A DNA stretch of 43,469 bases from assembly GCA_030041075.1 (NCBI GenBank), contig JASHOP010000008.1, positions 1 to 43,469 on the forward strand, given 5' to 3'. This DNA is from Thermoplasmata archaeon. GTDB taxonomy: Archaea > Thermoplasmatota > Thermoplasmata > Lutacidiplasmatales > UBA184. Made by a program: the position numbers and the translations under genes. A model generated the notes under the pieces. The model ran no database searches and was not told where the DNA came from. It was given only the letters and a program-made list of their open reading frames with translations. Of the stretch, positions 1 to 8,163 are shown piece by piece. Each line of letters opens with the position of its first letter. Positions within the stretch are counted from its first letter, which is position 1.

Positions 1-24
1 CGGCCGGGCCCGGATCGGGCGCGC

Positions 25-597
25 TCAGCCACGGCGGGAGGTCCGCCGGGACGGGTGCGCCAGGAAGCGGCCCGCCTTGCGCAACGCACGGGCGCGGTGC
101 GAGATGCGGTTCTTCGCCTCGGCGGGGGCTTCCGCAAAGGTCCGTTCCCACCCCTCCGGCACGAAGATCGGGTCGTAACCGAACCCGTTCCGGCCCCGCG
201 GTCGGGGCGCGATCGTCCCGCGAACCTCTCCGACGAACGTCCAGCGGCGATCGTTCCGTCCGAGCGCGGCGACCGTGCGAAAGTACGCCCGGCGGTCGCG
301 GTGGCGCAGCAGCTCGAGGACCGGTCCGAACCCCCACGTCGTGAGGAAGTGGGCCGAGTAGACGCCGGGGAACCCGTTCAGCGAAGGGATGAACAGACCC
401 GAGTCCTCGACCAGGACGTACCCCGCGAGCCCCCGGACCCCGTCGATCTTCGCCCGCGCGACCTCCGCGAGGCTGTCGGCCTGGGGCTCGGGGAGCGACC
501 GACGGCGCCAGGCGAGCTCGACGCCGTACGGTCGCAGGACGGCCCGGGCCTCGCGGAACTTACCGGGGTTCGAGGTCACGAACGTGACGTCGGTCAC
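25..597 (-). CDS. rdgB: XTP/dITP diphosphatase (RdgB/HAM1 family)
   Basis: Predicted to hydrolyse non-canonical purine triphosphates (ITP, dITP, XTP) to monophosphates, cleaning the cytosolic nucleotide pool. The 190-residue product opens with the family signature FVTSNPGKFREA (residues 6-17), has VEDSGLFI (63-70) for metal and base binding, the NGFPGVYSA segment (74-82) and the late NGFGYDPIFVPEG motif (137-149) followed by KNRISHRARA. Length fits the family. The start chosen is a GTG at 597, because the first beta strand follows directly; the open frame runs far upstream but that part is antisense to nothing recognisable. It begins 8 nt after the nitroreductase stop, so the two are probably co-transcribed. 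Identification is firm; exact substrate preference is inferred from the family. Confidence 0.93.
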   Translation of the reverse strand: MTDVTFVTSNPGKFREARAVLRPYGVELAWRRRSLPEPQADSLAEVARAKIDGVRGLAGYVLVEDSGLFIPSLNGFPGVYSAHFLTTWGFGPVLELLRHRDRRAYFRTVAALGRNDRRWTFVGEVRGTIAPRPRGRNGFGYDPIFVPEGWERTFAEAPAEAKNRISHRARALRKAGRFLAHPSRRTSRRG

Positions 598-605
598 GCC
601 GGCCC

Positions 606-1145
606 TCACCAGGGGTAGCTGTCGTACGCGATGACCTCGTCCGGGCTCTTGCGGTCGGCCTCCCCGCGGCCGGTCGAGGAGCCGTTCGCTTCCGACGGGT
701 AGCCGATCGGGATCACCGCGATCGGGTGGACCCCCTCGGGGACGTGCAGCACGTCCCGGACCTTCTCCTCGTGGAACTCGATGATCCAGCTGGTCCCCAG
801 GCCCTCGGCGGTGGCGGCGAGCTGAAGGTGATCGACCGCGACCGCGACGTCCAGCGGGTAGGCGGAGATGTACGTCCCGATCGTGATCGGGATGTCCTCC
901 TCGACGGCGAACGCGACGATCACCGCCGGCGCCTCCGCGATCAGTTTGCCGCGGTTCGACGCCTGGGCGAGGAGACGCCGTTGCTCGTCGTCCCGGACGA
1001 CGACGAAGCGCCACGGCTGGAAGTTGCGCTGGCTCGGGGCGAGCCGAGCCGCGGCGAGGATCGCCTTCAGCTTCTCCGGGGGAACCGGTCGGGAGCTGAA
1101 GGCGAGACATGGTCGGTACGACCGTATGGCGTCGAGAACGTCCAT
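606..1145 (-). CDS. nitroreductase family FMN flavoprotein
   Basis: A 179-residue nitroreductase-fold protein that should bind FMN and reduce nitro compounds, quinones or a related electron acceptor in the cytoplasm with NAD(P)H. Visible family features are the N-terminal MDVLDAIRSYRP helix, LAAARLAPSQRNFQPWRFVVV (the flavin-phosphate and ribityl contact region), a central LAATAEGLGTSWI segment and the late IPIGYP motif. An in-frame TTG lies 3 codons upstream, but the ATG at 1145 matches usual family starts. A TATA-like element sits about 98 nt upstream, implying a leader of about 70 nt. It precedes the RdgB gene by 8 nt. Physiological substrate cannot be read from the sequence. Confidence 0.9.
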   Translation of the reverse strand: MDVLDAIRSYRPCLAFSSRPVPPEKLKAILAAARLAPSQRNFQPWRFVVVRDDEQRRLLAQASNRGKLIAEAPAVIVAFAVEEDIPITIGTYISAYPLDVAVAVDHLQLAATAEGLGTSWIIEFHEEKVRDVLHVPEGVHPIAVIPIGYPSEANGSSTGRGEADRKSPDEVIAYDSYPW

Positions 1146-1237
1146 GACGACCAAAGCGATGCGGACGTGAGGGCCGTGGGGGGCTTACCCCTCCGCCGTG
1201 AGGCGACGCATCCGAGGTTCCGAGGGACGTCCTCGCT

Positions 1238-1249
1238 AAAAGCATTTAT
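1238..1249 (-). promoter_or_regulatory. TATA-like promoter element for the nitroreductase-rdgB pair
   Basis: Reading on the minus strand the sequence is ATAAATGCTTTT, an isolated AT-rich patch in very GC-rich surroundings. It would place transcription start near 1212 and leave a leader of about 70 nt before the ATG at 1145. The rest of the 305-nt gap between this gene and the thermopsin-like gene holds only GC-rich short inverted repeats. Confidence 0.45.
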
Positions 1250-1450
1250 GGCGAGATCCGGGGTCTCCCGAGACGGCGGCCGATCGCGGGGACGGTCCCG
1301 CCCCGCGTCCCCGGTGCGCCGGTGGCCCGCCGAGGGTCCCCCGGTGGCCGGCGGAGCCGGCCGGCGTGCGACAAGGCGAGGCCCGGGCCGACCGGGCATG
1401 GCCCCGGCTCCTCGACCGAGGTCCCGGTCGCGCTCGCCGGTACGAGCTAC

Positions 1451-4400
1451 CTAGGCGACGCGCGCCGCCTCCGGCGGCCCGGCGGCCGAGGGCGGCAGAG
1501 CCTCCGGCAGGTGGCGGTGCGACGGCACGGGCGTGAACGTGACCGTCACGGTGATCGGGGCCCCCAACTCGGTCACCCTGCCCGACGCCGGGCTGCGCGT
1601 GTAGCCCGCGACCGACTTCACGCTGAACGCCTGCGTTCCGTTCGTCAGGTAGAGGACGATCGCGCTCGCGTTCGACGTCACGGTCTCGCCTTCCGCGCTC
1701 ACGGTCCAGTTGGTGACGCCGGTGAGCCCGATCTCGTTGAACTGCACCGGGTAGGCGTAGCGGACCTGGAAGGCGACGCTCTTCGTGGCGACGACCGCCT
1801 CGCCGCTCGACTGGACGGACCAGGTCTTCCCGACCTTCTCGAGGGTGGTCACGCCGCCGAACGACTGGATCGAGTAGGCGTACGTCGACGGGGTCAGGTT
1901 CTTGAGCGACAGGGTCGGGGACGAGCCGCAGACCGACCTCAACGCGATCGTCACGCACCAGAGCGTGCCGGACCCGAGGCCCACCTCGCGGAACGAGAGC
2001 GAGTACGTCGCGCCCCGCACGAACTCGACCGTGGGACCGCTCGTGCCGGTCACCGAGATCTCGCCCTGGGGCCCGGGACCGCTCCCGTCCCGGACGAGCT
2101 CGACGCGGTAGCCCGCGGGCCCGATCCCGAGGTACGGCCAGTCGCCCACCGGTACGAGGAAGGTGAGCGCGGACCCCGTCGCCCGCCTCGACCCGAGGGT
2201 CGAATTCTCGGTCAGGCCCAGGAACGTCACGCTCCAGGTCTTGCCTTTCGCGGGGAGGCCGCTCTCCGAGAACGTCACGTTGTACATCCCCGGGCCGATC
2301 GCGAGCGGGAAGTAGTCTTCCACGCCGTTCGAGATCACGTACGGGCTCGGCAGGAGGTGCCAGTCGGCCCAGTAGTTGCCGACGCCGGGACCGTCGGAGC
2401 TGTTGAAGTAGTTGCCGGCCACGCTGTAGGCCTGGATCGTCGCCGGGTCGTAGACGAGGGTCGAGCCGTCGTTGCCCAGGAAATCGTTGTCGTAGACGTA
2501 GTTGCTGGTTCCACCCAGGATGAGTACCGCGGGTCCCGTCGACCCGACGAACACACCGAACGTGACGACCGTCCAGTTCGTGTAGCCGAGGATCGGCAGC
2601 GCGAGGGAGTCGTTGAAGGCGGTGAACGCCGTGATGTTGGTGTACGTCGCGTCGTAGACAAGGACGTCGTAGACCGAGTCGTTGGCGGTCACGCCGGTGA
2701 GGTCGGCCCCGAACGTCCCGTCCAGCGTGACCGCGGCGTAGGCGCCCGCGGCGGTGACGCCGTCGATCACCGTGTCGTTCGAGAACGTGATGTTCGCGCC
2801 CAGCGATCCGCCCGTGGCGACCAGGTCCTCCACCGTGAGGTGGACCGTTCCGGGCACGTCGTAGTACCCGAACGCCGAGCCGAGACCGATGTCGAAGCCC
2901 GTCTCGACGCCCACGCTGCCGTCCAGCACGTTCAGTCCCACGAACGAGTCGTTCGTGCTGCTGTACGCCTCGACGCCGAGGCCGGCGACCACGGTGATAT
3001 CGTCGCCGGTGGTGCCGTTGGAGTTGATGTCCGAGATACCGTAGGCGTCCTCCGCGACCAGGTCCTCGACCTCGGTGCCGTTCGAGGCGCCGATCCACAC
3101 GCCGTTCGAGCCGGTCTCGGAGAGCGTGGAGACCACGGTGGCGCCCTGGTCCTCCCAGAGGACGACCTCGCCGCCCTGGGTGAACACCCCCGGTCCGATC
3201 ACGTTCACGCCGTAGAGCGTCTGGTTGGTCACCACGTCGTCCACGCCCCCGAACAGGTTGATCTGCGAGGTGTAGTCGGGAAGGCTCGGCGTGATCGCGG
3301 GCGCCGGATAGAGGGTCGACGTCTCCCCCGGCGGGTACGGCGCGCCGTCGGCAAAATAGAAGTTCCCGAGCGGAGAGTCGCTCCCCTGCACGGTGTCGTT
3401 GACGTAGATCGGCACCGTTACCGACTGCGCCATCACCAGCTCGAACGACGGGTAGGCGTAGTCGTTCAGGTGGTCGAACGACGCGTTGATGTTCACGGTC
3501 AGGTCGTTGAAGAGGTACGGAGGCGCGAGCTGCTGGGTGAGGTTGTAGGCGAGCTCCGCGGCCTGCGCGTTCCCGAACATGTAGAGCGGCGCGTTCAGGT
3601 TCCCCGGGTCCGGAGCGAGGGTGAGCCGGTAGTCCTGGGTGCTCCCCGATATCTCCGTCCCGTTGGCCTCCTTCGAGCCCGCGGCGAACGCCTGGACGTA
3701 GTAGTGCGACGTCCACGGCGCGCCGAGCGGAGGCAGGAACGTGTCGAACGAGCCGTTGTCGGTCGTGGGAAGCCAGCTCATGTTGTCCGCGGCCGCGCGG
3801 GCGGCGAACGGATCGGTCACGGGCGGCGTGTTGCTGACGAACACGAACCCGTAGGCGGGGGTGATCGACCCCGAGATCTGGATGTCGCCGGAAGCGACCG
3901 AGGCGGACGGGATCGCGTGCCAGAGACCGTAGAGCATCGAGGGACCCTGGTGGACCACGAGGGTCTCGTTCGGCTCCCAGTAATCCGCGATGCCCGTGGA
4001 CGTCTCGCCCGTATCGCCCCCGAAGTTGTACGCCGACGGAACGGAGACGAACGGTCCGCCGGGCGAGTTCGCGTACTCGAGGTTGACGGTCCCGTCGAGC
4101 GAACGGAACACGGCGTTGTCGCCCTCGATGTCGCCGACGAGGTCCAGCTCGGCATCCCGGAGCAAGCCCCCGGGCGAAGGGGCGAACCCGTCCACCGAGA
4201 AGCCGGGGGTCGTGGCCGGGGCCACGGCCGGCGCGCCCGGGTTATTGAAGACGATGACGTCGCTGACCCCCGAGTAGACCTGGTCGATCCCCGACTCGTT
4301 GATCGAGTACCCGTAGGTGAGGACGTCCTCGTTCTGCGCGTTCACGCTCAGGTTGTTGTAGAGCTGGATCGTGACCGGGTACGCCGCCGGGCTCACCGGG

Positions 4401-5284
4401 ATGTTCGGTCCCACGCACTGGAACACGCCCCCGTACACGGCGAGGATCTCGTCCACGCCCGCGGTGCCGTTGTTGCACCCGGATACGATCGTCCCGGGAG
4501 GGATGTAGTCGGGCACCGCCCCGGGAAGGTTCACCGCTCCCGGCGTGACGTTGTAGGTCAGATTGAACGTGTCGGAGACGAAGTGGATGGTGGTGTCGTT
4601 CCAGTTGACGACGTTCTGGGTCCAGAAGAATCCCTGGTCCGAATCGGGGAAGGTGACGTTGGTGGCCACGGTGTTCAACTGGATCCCGAACTCGTACTCG
4701 TTCCCGACGTCGCCGAGGGCCGTGGCGTTCGGCACGATGACGCTCGTCGAGCCGGGGTCCGTCGCGTTGGGCGGAGAGTAGAACGTGACCTGGCCGAGGA
4801 AGTCGGTGGCGTTGTACGCGTAGGTGTGCGCGCCGAGACCGTAGTCGGCGAGCCCCAGCGGGGCCGGCTGGGCATCGTACGTCAACTGGACCGACCCATC
4901 CCGGGTGGTCGCCGGGTGCTGGAGAAGGCCGAGGTTCGGGAGAGAAGCCAACGGCTTGAGCGAGGAGTCCGGGTGCTCGAGGGCTTGGACCCAGGGGGCC
5001 TCGTTCATCGGAGACGGAATCGCCGAGGCGAGCGCGGACGGGCCGGTCGATCCGGTGTTCGGCGACGGGTCGTGGATCGCGAGCGGCCCGGCCGCAGCCG
5101 ATAGCGTCTCGCCCGGGGCCACGGTCGCGCCGGGCGACGCAGCGTCCGTCGCCGAAAGCGCGGGGGCCCCGACGAGCCCGCTCGTCAGGACCCCCATCAA
5201 TCCGACCACCGCCATCGCCGCGATCGCCACCACGACGGCTCTCGCCATCCCGTGCCACCCCGCGCGCGAGCCACGGCGTCGCAT
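1451..5284 (-). CDS. secreted thermopsin-family protease with beta-helix and ESGLP-type repeats
   Basis: A 1277-residue secreted or surface protein. Residues 1-45 form a signal sequence: a basic start, then a hydrophobic helix around 15-40. Residues about 130-460 resemble thermopsin (peptidase family A5): LADYGLGAHTYAYNATDFLG near 146-164 and FGGDTGETSTG near 421-431 are characteristic. Residues about 660-995 look like a right-handed beta-helix of the NosD/CASH type, ending in a GNYW...YFPL pattern. Three repeats of about 80 residues follow (from about 1003, 1095 and 1180), each with an F.E.GL....W.V core. N-glycosylation sequons (N-x-S/T) are abundant, fitting an exported archaeal protein. 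No C-terminal membrane anchor is seen. The ATG at 5284 is chosen because the signal peptide starts there. Thermopsins are acid proteases active at high temperature; activity here is inferred. Confidence 0.85.
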   Translation of the reverse strand: MRRRGSRAGWHGMARAVVVAIAAMAVVGLMGVLTSGLVGAPALSATDAASPGATVAPGETLSAAAGPLAIHDPSPNTGSTGPSALASAIPSPMNEAPWVQALEHPDSSLKPLASLPNLGLLQHPATTRDGSVQLTYDAQPAPLGLADYGLGAHTYAYNATDFLGQVTFYSPPNATDPGSTSVIVPNATALGDVGNEYEFGIQLNTVATNVTFPDSDQGFFWTQNVVNWNDTTIHFVSDTFNLTYNVTPGAVNLPGAVPDYIPPGTIVSGCNNGTAGVDEILAVYGGVFQCVGPNIPVSPAAYPVTIQLYNNLSVNAQNEDVLTYGYSINESGIDQVYSGVSDVIVFNNPGAPAVAPATTPGFSVDGFAPSPGGLLRDAELDLVGDIEGDNAVFRSLDGTVNLEYANSPGGPFVSVPSAYNFGGDTGETSTGIADYWEPNETLVVHQGPSMLYGLWHAIPSASVASGDIQISGSITPAYGFVFVSNTPPVTDPFAARAAADNMSWLPTTDNGSFDTFLPPLGAPWTSHYYVQAFAAGSKEANGTEISGSTQDYRLTLAPDPGNLNAPLYMFGNAQAAELAYNLTQQLAPPYLFNDLTVNINASFDHLNDYAYPSFELVMAQSVTVPIYVNDTVQGSDSPLGNFYFADGAPYPPGETSTLYPAPAITPSLPDYTSQINLFGGVDDVVTNQTLYGVNVIGPGVFTQGGEVVLWEDQGATVVSTLSETGSNGVWIGASNGTEVEDLVAEDAYGISDINSNGTTGDDITVVAGLGVEAYSSTNDSFVGLNVLDGSVGVETGFDIGLGSAFGYYDVPGTVHLTVEDLVATGGSLGANITFSNDTVIDGVTAAGAYAAVTLDGTFGADLTGVTANDSVYDVLVYDATYTNITAFTAFNDSLALPILGYTNWTVVTFGVFVGSTGPAVLILGGTSNYVYDNDFLGNDGSTLVYDPATIQAYSVAGNYFNSSDGPGVGNYWADWHLLPSPYVISNGVEDYFPLAIGPGMYNVTFSESGLPAKGKTWSVTFLGLTENSTLGSRRATGSALTFLVPVGDWPYLGIGPAGYRVELVRDGSGPGPQGEISVTGTSGPTVEFVRGATYSLSFREVGLGSGTLWCVTIALRSVCGSSPTLSLKNLTPSTYAYSIQSFGGVTTLEKVGKTWSVQSSGEAVVATKSVAFQVRYAYPVQFNEIGLTGVTNWTVSAEGETVTSNASAIVLYLTNGTQAFSVKSVAGYTRSPASGRVTELGAPITVTVTFTPVPSHRHLPEALPPSAAGPPEAARVA

Positions 5285-5415
5285 CGGATTAACCTGAGGG
5301 TCATGGTCGGGTCGGGGCGAGCTCGAGGGTAGGGCCGAGCCGGGTCGGAACCGGGTCCGGAACGCGGGCGGCCCGGGTCGATGCCGAGCGATCGGTCGCC
5401 CCCTCCCGTCCGGCT

Positions 5416-5438
5416 CGGCTCCCGGTACCAGGGAGCCG
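5416..5438. promoter_or_regulatory. 8-bp inverted repeat between divergent genes
   Basis: CGGCTCCC and GGGAGCCG form a perfect inverted repeat with a 7-nt spacer, within the 335-nt gap between the divergently transcribed thermopsin-like and DUF1801 genes. It could be an operator or chance in GC-rich DNA. No TATA element for the thermopsin-like gene is obvious in this gap. Confidence 0.2.
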
Positions 5439-5590
5439 TATCGGAAGTGCTGGACCCCACTCCGGGACCCCCGGCCCGCCCGGGCCACCTCGTTGCGCAG
5501 GGCCGCCGCCGTGGGCCGTTCGCTCCGACCGGCAAGGGACCGGAGGGGCTCCACGCGAAGTCGTCGCCGTCGCGAGCCGTCCCATCCCCG

Positions 5591-5596
5591 ATATAT
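5591..5596 (+). promoter_or_regulatory. TATA box of the DUF1801 gene
   Basis: ATATAT centred 26 nt before the ATG at 5620. This spacing puts the transcription start at or next to the start codon, so the mRNA is probably leaderless. Confidence 0.6.
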
Positions 5597-5619
5597 CCCG
5601 ACCGCTCTGCTACTCGTTC

Positions 5620-6072
5620 ATGGGCGGGCCGTCTCCCTCCGTCCTCATCGACCGCCTGATCGCCGGCCTCGGGGACTGGCGGGGCGAACGGATCGCTCAG
5701 ATCCGCCGCGTGATGCGGACCGCGGATCCCGAGCTGGTCGAGGAGTGGAAGTGGATGGGGACGCCCACCTGGTCCCATGACGGGGTGGTGGCGATCGCGA
5801 ACCCGCACCAAGGCAAGGTGAAGGTGACGTTCGCCCACGGCGCTCACCTCCCCGACCCCCGGAGGCTGTTCAACGCCGGGCTGGACGGGAACGAGTGGCG
5901 CGCCCTCGACCTATTCGAGGGAGATGCGGTGGACGAGGAGGCCCTGAGGGAGATGATCCGGGCGGCCGTGAGCTTCAACCGTTCCCGGCTCGCCAGCAAG
6001 TCTCCGCGAAGTCGGGGGCCGAGGACCCCTCGGAGTTCGAGCTCCCGCCGAACCCGCCGAAGGTCCGTCTGA
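5620..6072 (+). CDS. DUF1801 (YdhG-like) domain protein
   Basis: A 150-residue protein whose first ~125 residues match the DUF1801/YdhG fold: an N-terminal helix pair, the EEWKWMGTPTWSHDGVVAIANPHQ strand-turn region (about 41-64), KVKVTFAHGAHLPDP, and a closing helix with LREMIRAAVSFNRSR. Family members include a Bacillus protein proposed as an intracellular iron chaperone, but most are uncharacterised, so no function is assigned. The last ~23 residues are a Ser/Arg-rich basic tail not typical of the family; this may be a genuine nucleic-acid-binding tail or the result of a lost stop. The ATG lies 26 nt after a TATA box. The gene stands alone, divergent from the thermopsin-like gene. Confidence 0.8.
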   Translation: MGGPSPSVLIDRLIAGLGDWRGERIAQIRRVMRTADPELVEEWKWMGTPTWSHDGVVAIANPHQGKVKVTFAHGAHLPDPRRLFNAGLDGNEWRALDLFEGDAVDEEALREMIRAAVSFNRSRLASKSPRSRGPRTPRSSSSRRTRRRSV

Positions 6073-6137
6073 ACTCGCCGGAAGGTACCGGAGCCGGCAG
6101 GATACGATGAGCCGTTGGCGCCGCGGCTCCCGTCCCG

Positions 6138-6221
6138 GCGGCTCTGTCCTTAAAACGGGTGGCGGCCCGCGAGCGGGCCGCCACACTCGGTCTCGGGTGG
6201 TGGGACCCCGCTGCGGGAGAC
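6138..6221 (+). repeat. hairpin repeat, copy 1
   Basis: First of two related ~85-nt elements (second at 7617-7705). Both contain CTGTCCT.AAAACGGGTGGCGG, a perfect 11-bp hairpin with loop CGAG, then TCGG.. TCGGGTGGTG and a second small GACCCCG..CGGG hairpin. Here the main stem is 6159-6169 paired with 6174-6184. It lies 66 nt downstream of the DUF1801 stop on the same strand. The remainder of the 518-nt gap 6073-6590 holds no gene I can support. Confidence 0.75.
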
Positions 6222-6590
6222 GGTCTCCGTGGACCAGACTCCGCCCTTCGGGGAACCGCGCCCGGGTGTGGACCATCGGGACCGTTTTCGTGCGCCTCTC
6301 GCGGGTGACGTCGGTTCGCGGAGCGTCCGGACGTCCGAAACGCCGGGTCTTCCGGCCCGCGTTCCCGTCGCCGCGCGTGATGCCGCTACCGGCGCTCCGC
6401 GTCGATCCTCGGTCCGAGCCGCCCCGACCCCCTCCCCGGATCGACCCTCGGCTGAGGGTTCTCGTCTGTCGGGATCCCTCGGAGTCGCGGGGTCGGTAAG
6501 CGGTCGGGGGAACCGGGCGACCCGTGGGTAGGAGACGTTACGGTTCCCGAGCCTCTCTCCCGCGCCCACCACCGGAGCGGGGGCGACACC

Positions 6591-6767
6591 GTGCAGTACA
6601 GCCCTAACCTCGCGCGCGCAACGTACGGGGGGATCCTTGCCGTGATCGTGGCGCTGATCCTGCTCGCGAGCCGAGGGTACCTCTATCTCGGACTCTTCTT
6701 CCTCGTCTTCGGTGCGAGCCTCACGGCGACAGGCATGATCGGAGCCTCTCGACGCGGCAGGAAGTGA
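6591..6767 (+). CDS. small two-helix membrane protein (58 aa)
   Basis: An unrecognised small protein. From the GTG at 6591 the frame encodes a short polar start (VQYSPNLARATY), a first hydrophobic helix (about residues 13-27, GGILAVIVALILLAS), a tight RGYLY turn, a second hydrophobic helix (about 31-50) and a basic RRGRK tail that should sit in the cytoplasm. The pattern of two membrane helices with a positive end is unlikely by chance in DNA of this base composition. It stands between hairpin repeat copy 1 and the DUF5519 gene, whose start follows 86 nt later. No ribosome binding site or TATA box is clear, so the start is uncertain. Confidence 0.55.
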   Translation: MQYSPNLARATYGGILAVIVALILLASRGYLYLGLFFLVFGASLTATGMIGASRRGRK

Positions 6768-6853
6768 GGGACTCCGTCGGGTCCGGCTCGGGAAGGTCCG
6801 GGTACCGTTTTCCCCCGGTCCGGCGGTGGGGATCGGAGGGGAGAATCGGGGCG

Positions 6854-7183
6854 ATGGATTTCGCCCGTGCCATGTCGGTCCGAGCGGAGCTGGAGAAACG
6901 GCTCGAGGGCATCTCCCGGCTCACCCGCCGCAAGTCGAGATTCGGGGAGTCGCAGTCCTACTTCCTGGCCGACCGCGAGATCGCCCACTTCCATGGAGAC
7001 CAAGGGCTGGATCTCCGCCTGACGAGGGAACGGATCCGTGAGCTCAAGGCCGATGGAACGCTCGACTCGCGGGTGCGGACTCGAGGAGCTTCCGCCGAGT
7101 GGGCGACCGTGCGAGTCTCCGTGTAGGGCGACCTCGCGCTGGCCCTCCAGCTCGTCGAAGAGGCGATCCGCGCCAACTCGTGA
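6854..7183 (+). pseudogene. DUF5519 (luciferase-family) gene interrupted by one in-frame TAG
   Basis: From the ATG at 6854 the frame encodes 90 residues of a DUF5519-like protein: MDFARAMSVRAELEKRLEG, then SRFGESQSYFLADREIAHFHG and the DLRLTRERIRELKADG helix, ending ASAEWATVRVSV before a TAG at 7124-7126. After the TAG the same frame continues GDLALALQLVEEAIRANS to a TGA at 7181-7183. That is the amphipathic C-terminal helix normally found after the family's tryptophan/phenylalanine strand. So one base change appears to have split an otherwise intact gene of 109 codons. It is either a nonsense-mutated pseudogene, a truncated but working protein, or a read-through product. DUF5519 has no established biochemical role. 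Confidence 0.65.
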
Positions 7184-7267
7184 CGAGCGGAGTCCTCCTG
7201 CCTCGACCCCCGGCGATCCGCCCCGGCCGGACAGGTCAGGTCCTCGGAGACCGACGTCCCGGGTCGA

Positions 7268-7275
7268 TCTTATCC
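7268..7275 (+). promoter_or_regulatory. TATA-like element of the YciI-like gene
   Basis: TCTTATCC centred about 27 nt before the ATG at 7299. Spacing fits leaderless transcription; the sequence is a weak TATA match. Confidence 0.35.
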
Positions 7276-7298
7276 ATGGTACAAGGTAGTTCGGTCGA

Positions 7299-7601
7299 AT
7301 GACGCTCTTCGTCGTGATCAGCCGGCAGGGCCCCGGTTGGGCTCCCGGACAGGGCCTGCGAGAGCAACCGGGCTGGGACGAGCACGCTCGCTTCATGGAC
7401 GCGCTGGAGGCCGAGAAGGTGGTCGTCCTCGGGGGCCCGCTCGGAAACTCCCCGGGAGTTCACCAGGCGATGCTCGTGGTCAACGTTCCGGACGAGGAGA
7501 CCCTCCGCCACCGACTGGCGGCGGACCCCTGGATGCGGACCGGAGTGCTCAGAATCGCTCAGGTCCACCCATGGGAGCTCCTCCTGGGGAAGGTCGCCTA
7601 G
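7299..7601 (+). CDS. YciI-like (YCII) domain protein
   Basis: A 100-residue dimeric alpha/beta-barrel protein of the YCII type. It shows the opening strand MTLFVVISRQGPGW, the DEHARFMDALEAEKVVVLGGPLG segment (about 27-49; the family usually has a catalytic-site His and Asp here), then MLVVNVPDEETLRHRLAADPWMRTGVLRIAQVHPWELLL, where the ..ADPW...G.. element is highly characteristic. Family members act in degradation or chlorinated-aromatic pathways or are of unknown role, so no substrate is proposed. The gene is followed 16 nt later by hairpin repeat copy 2. Confidence 0.82.
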   Translation: MTLFVVISRQGPGWAPGQGLREQPGWDEHARFMDALEAEKVVVLGGPLGNSPGVHQAMLVVNVPDEETLRHRLAADPWMRTGVLRIAQVHPWELLLGKVA

Positions 7602-7616
7602 GTCCCGGACGCCGAG

Positions 7617-7705
7617 GGGCGGTTCTGTCCTGAAAACGGGTGGCGGCCGGCGAGCCGGCCGCCACGTTCGGTTTCGGGTGGTGAGGAGACCCCGGCGGGG
7701 AACGC
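7617..7705 (+). repeat. hairpin repeat, copy 2
   Basis: Second copy of the element at 6138-6221. Main stem 7640-7650 pairs with 7655-7665, loop CGAG. Relative to copy 1 the stem differs at one base pair, C:G in copy 1 and G:C here, a compensatory change that keeps pairing perfect. It begins 16 nt after the YciI-like stop, on the same strand, matching the downstream position of copy 1. Confidence 0.75.
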
Positions 7706-7771
7706 CCTTCGCGGAACGACGTGGGTCCTTCTGAGGGACGCGCTCGCGTGGAGTCTGGGAGCCGGTTCTGA

Positions 7772-8053
7772 TCAATCCACGTCGAAAACGCGGAAGCTGA
7801 ACGTGCCTTCCACCATCCGCTCGGGGTGGTGTTCCGCGATCACGGTCCTGGTGGCCTTCGCCGCCTCGTAGAACGCCTCCTCCGAGGCGAAGAGGGACAA
7901 CGAGACCTGGGCTCTCGTGGCTCGCTCGCGAAGCACCCAGGCCCCCACGCAGCCGGGCTGCCGACGCAACGCCCGGGCGTGGTCGAGGGCCGCTTGAGCG
8001 AGCGCCTCCTCGCTTCCCTCCTTGGCCGTACTCAGCGCCATGCCGCCGAACAT
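7772..8053 (-). CDS. antibiotic-biosynthesis-monooxygenase-like (ABM/dimeric barrel) protein
   Basis: A 93-residue protein with the small ferredoxin-like barrel pattern of ABM-type proteins: a helix EEALAQAALDHARALRRQPGCVGAWVLRE, strand QVSLSLFASEEAFYEAAKATR, and a final strand GTFSFRVFDVD. ABM proteins include monooxygenases and many uncharacterised stress-linked small proteins; no active-site residue allows a choice here. The ATG at 8053 is used; a second ATG four codons on is also possible. The gene is flanked by hairpin repeat copy 2 and by the left end of the insertion sequence, so it sits in a mobile-element-rich pocket. Confidence 0.6.
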   Translation of the reverse strand: MFGGMALSTAKEGSEEALAQAALDHARALRRQPGCVGAWVLRERATRAQVSLSLFASEEAFYEAAKATRTVIAEHHPERMVEGTFSFRVFDVD

Positions 8054-8163
8054 CCCGGAGCCTCCGTCGACGCAACGGATCGGCCGTAAAGACGTTCACG
8101 GCTCCGAAGCTCGAGAGATGACCTCACCAGTCGGTCGCACACCCAGGGCTCCTCGAAGCCCCC

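Noticed and set aside
1290-1400. Short GC inverted repeats between the nitroreductase and thermopsin-like genes as terminators
   Set aside because: Such pairs are expected by chance at this GC content, and no T tract follows.
7124-7126. TAG as pyrrolysine in the DUF5519 gene
   Set aside because: No pyl gene is in the window and DUF5519 is not a known pyrrolysine protein; a nonsense mutation is simpler.
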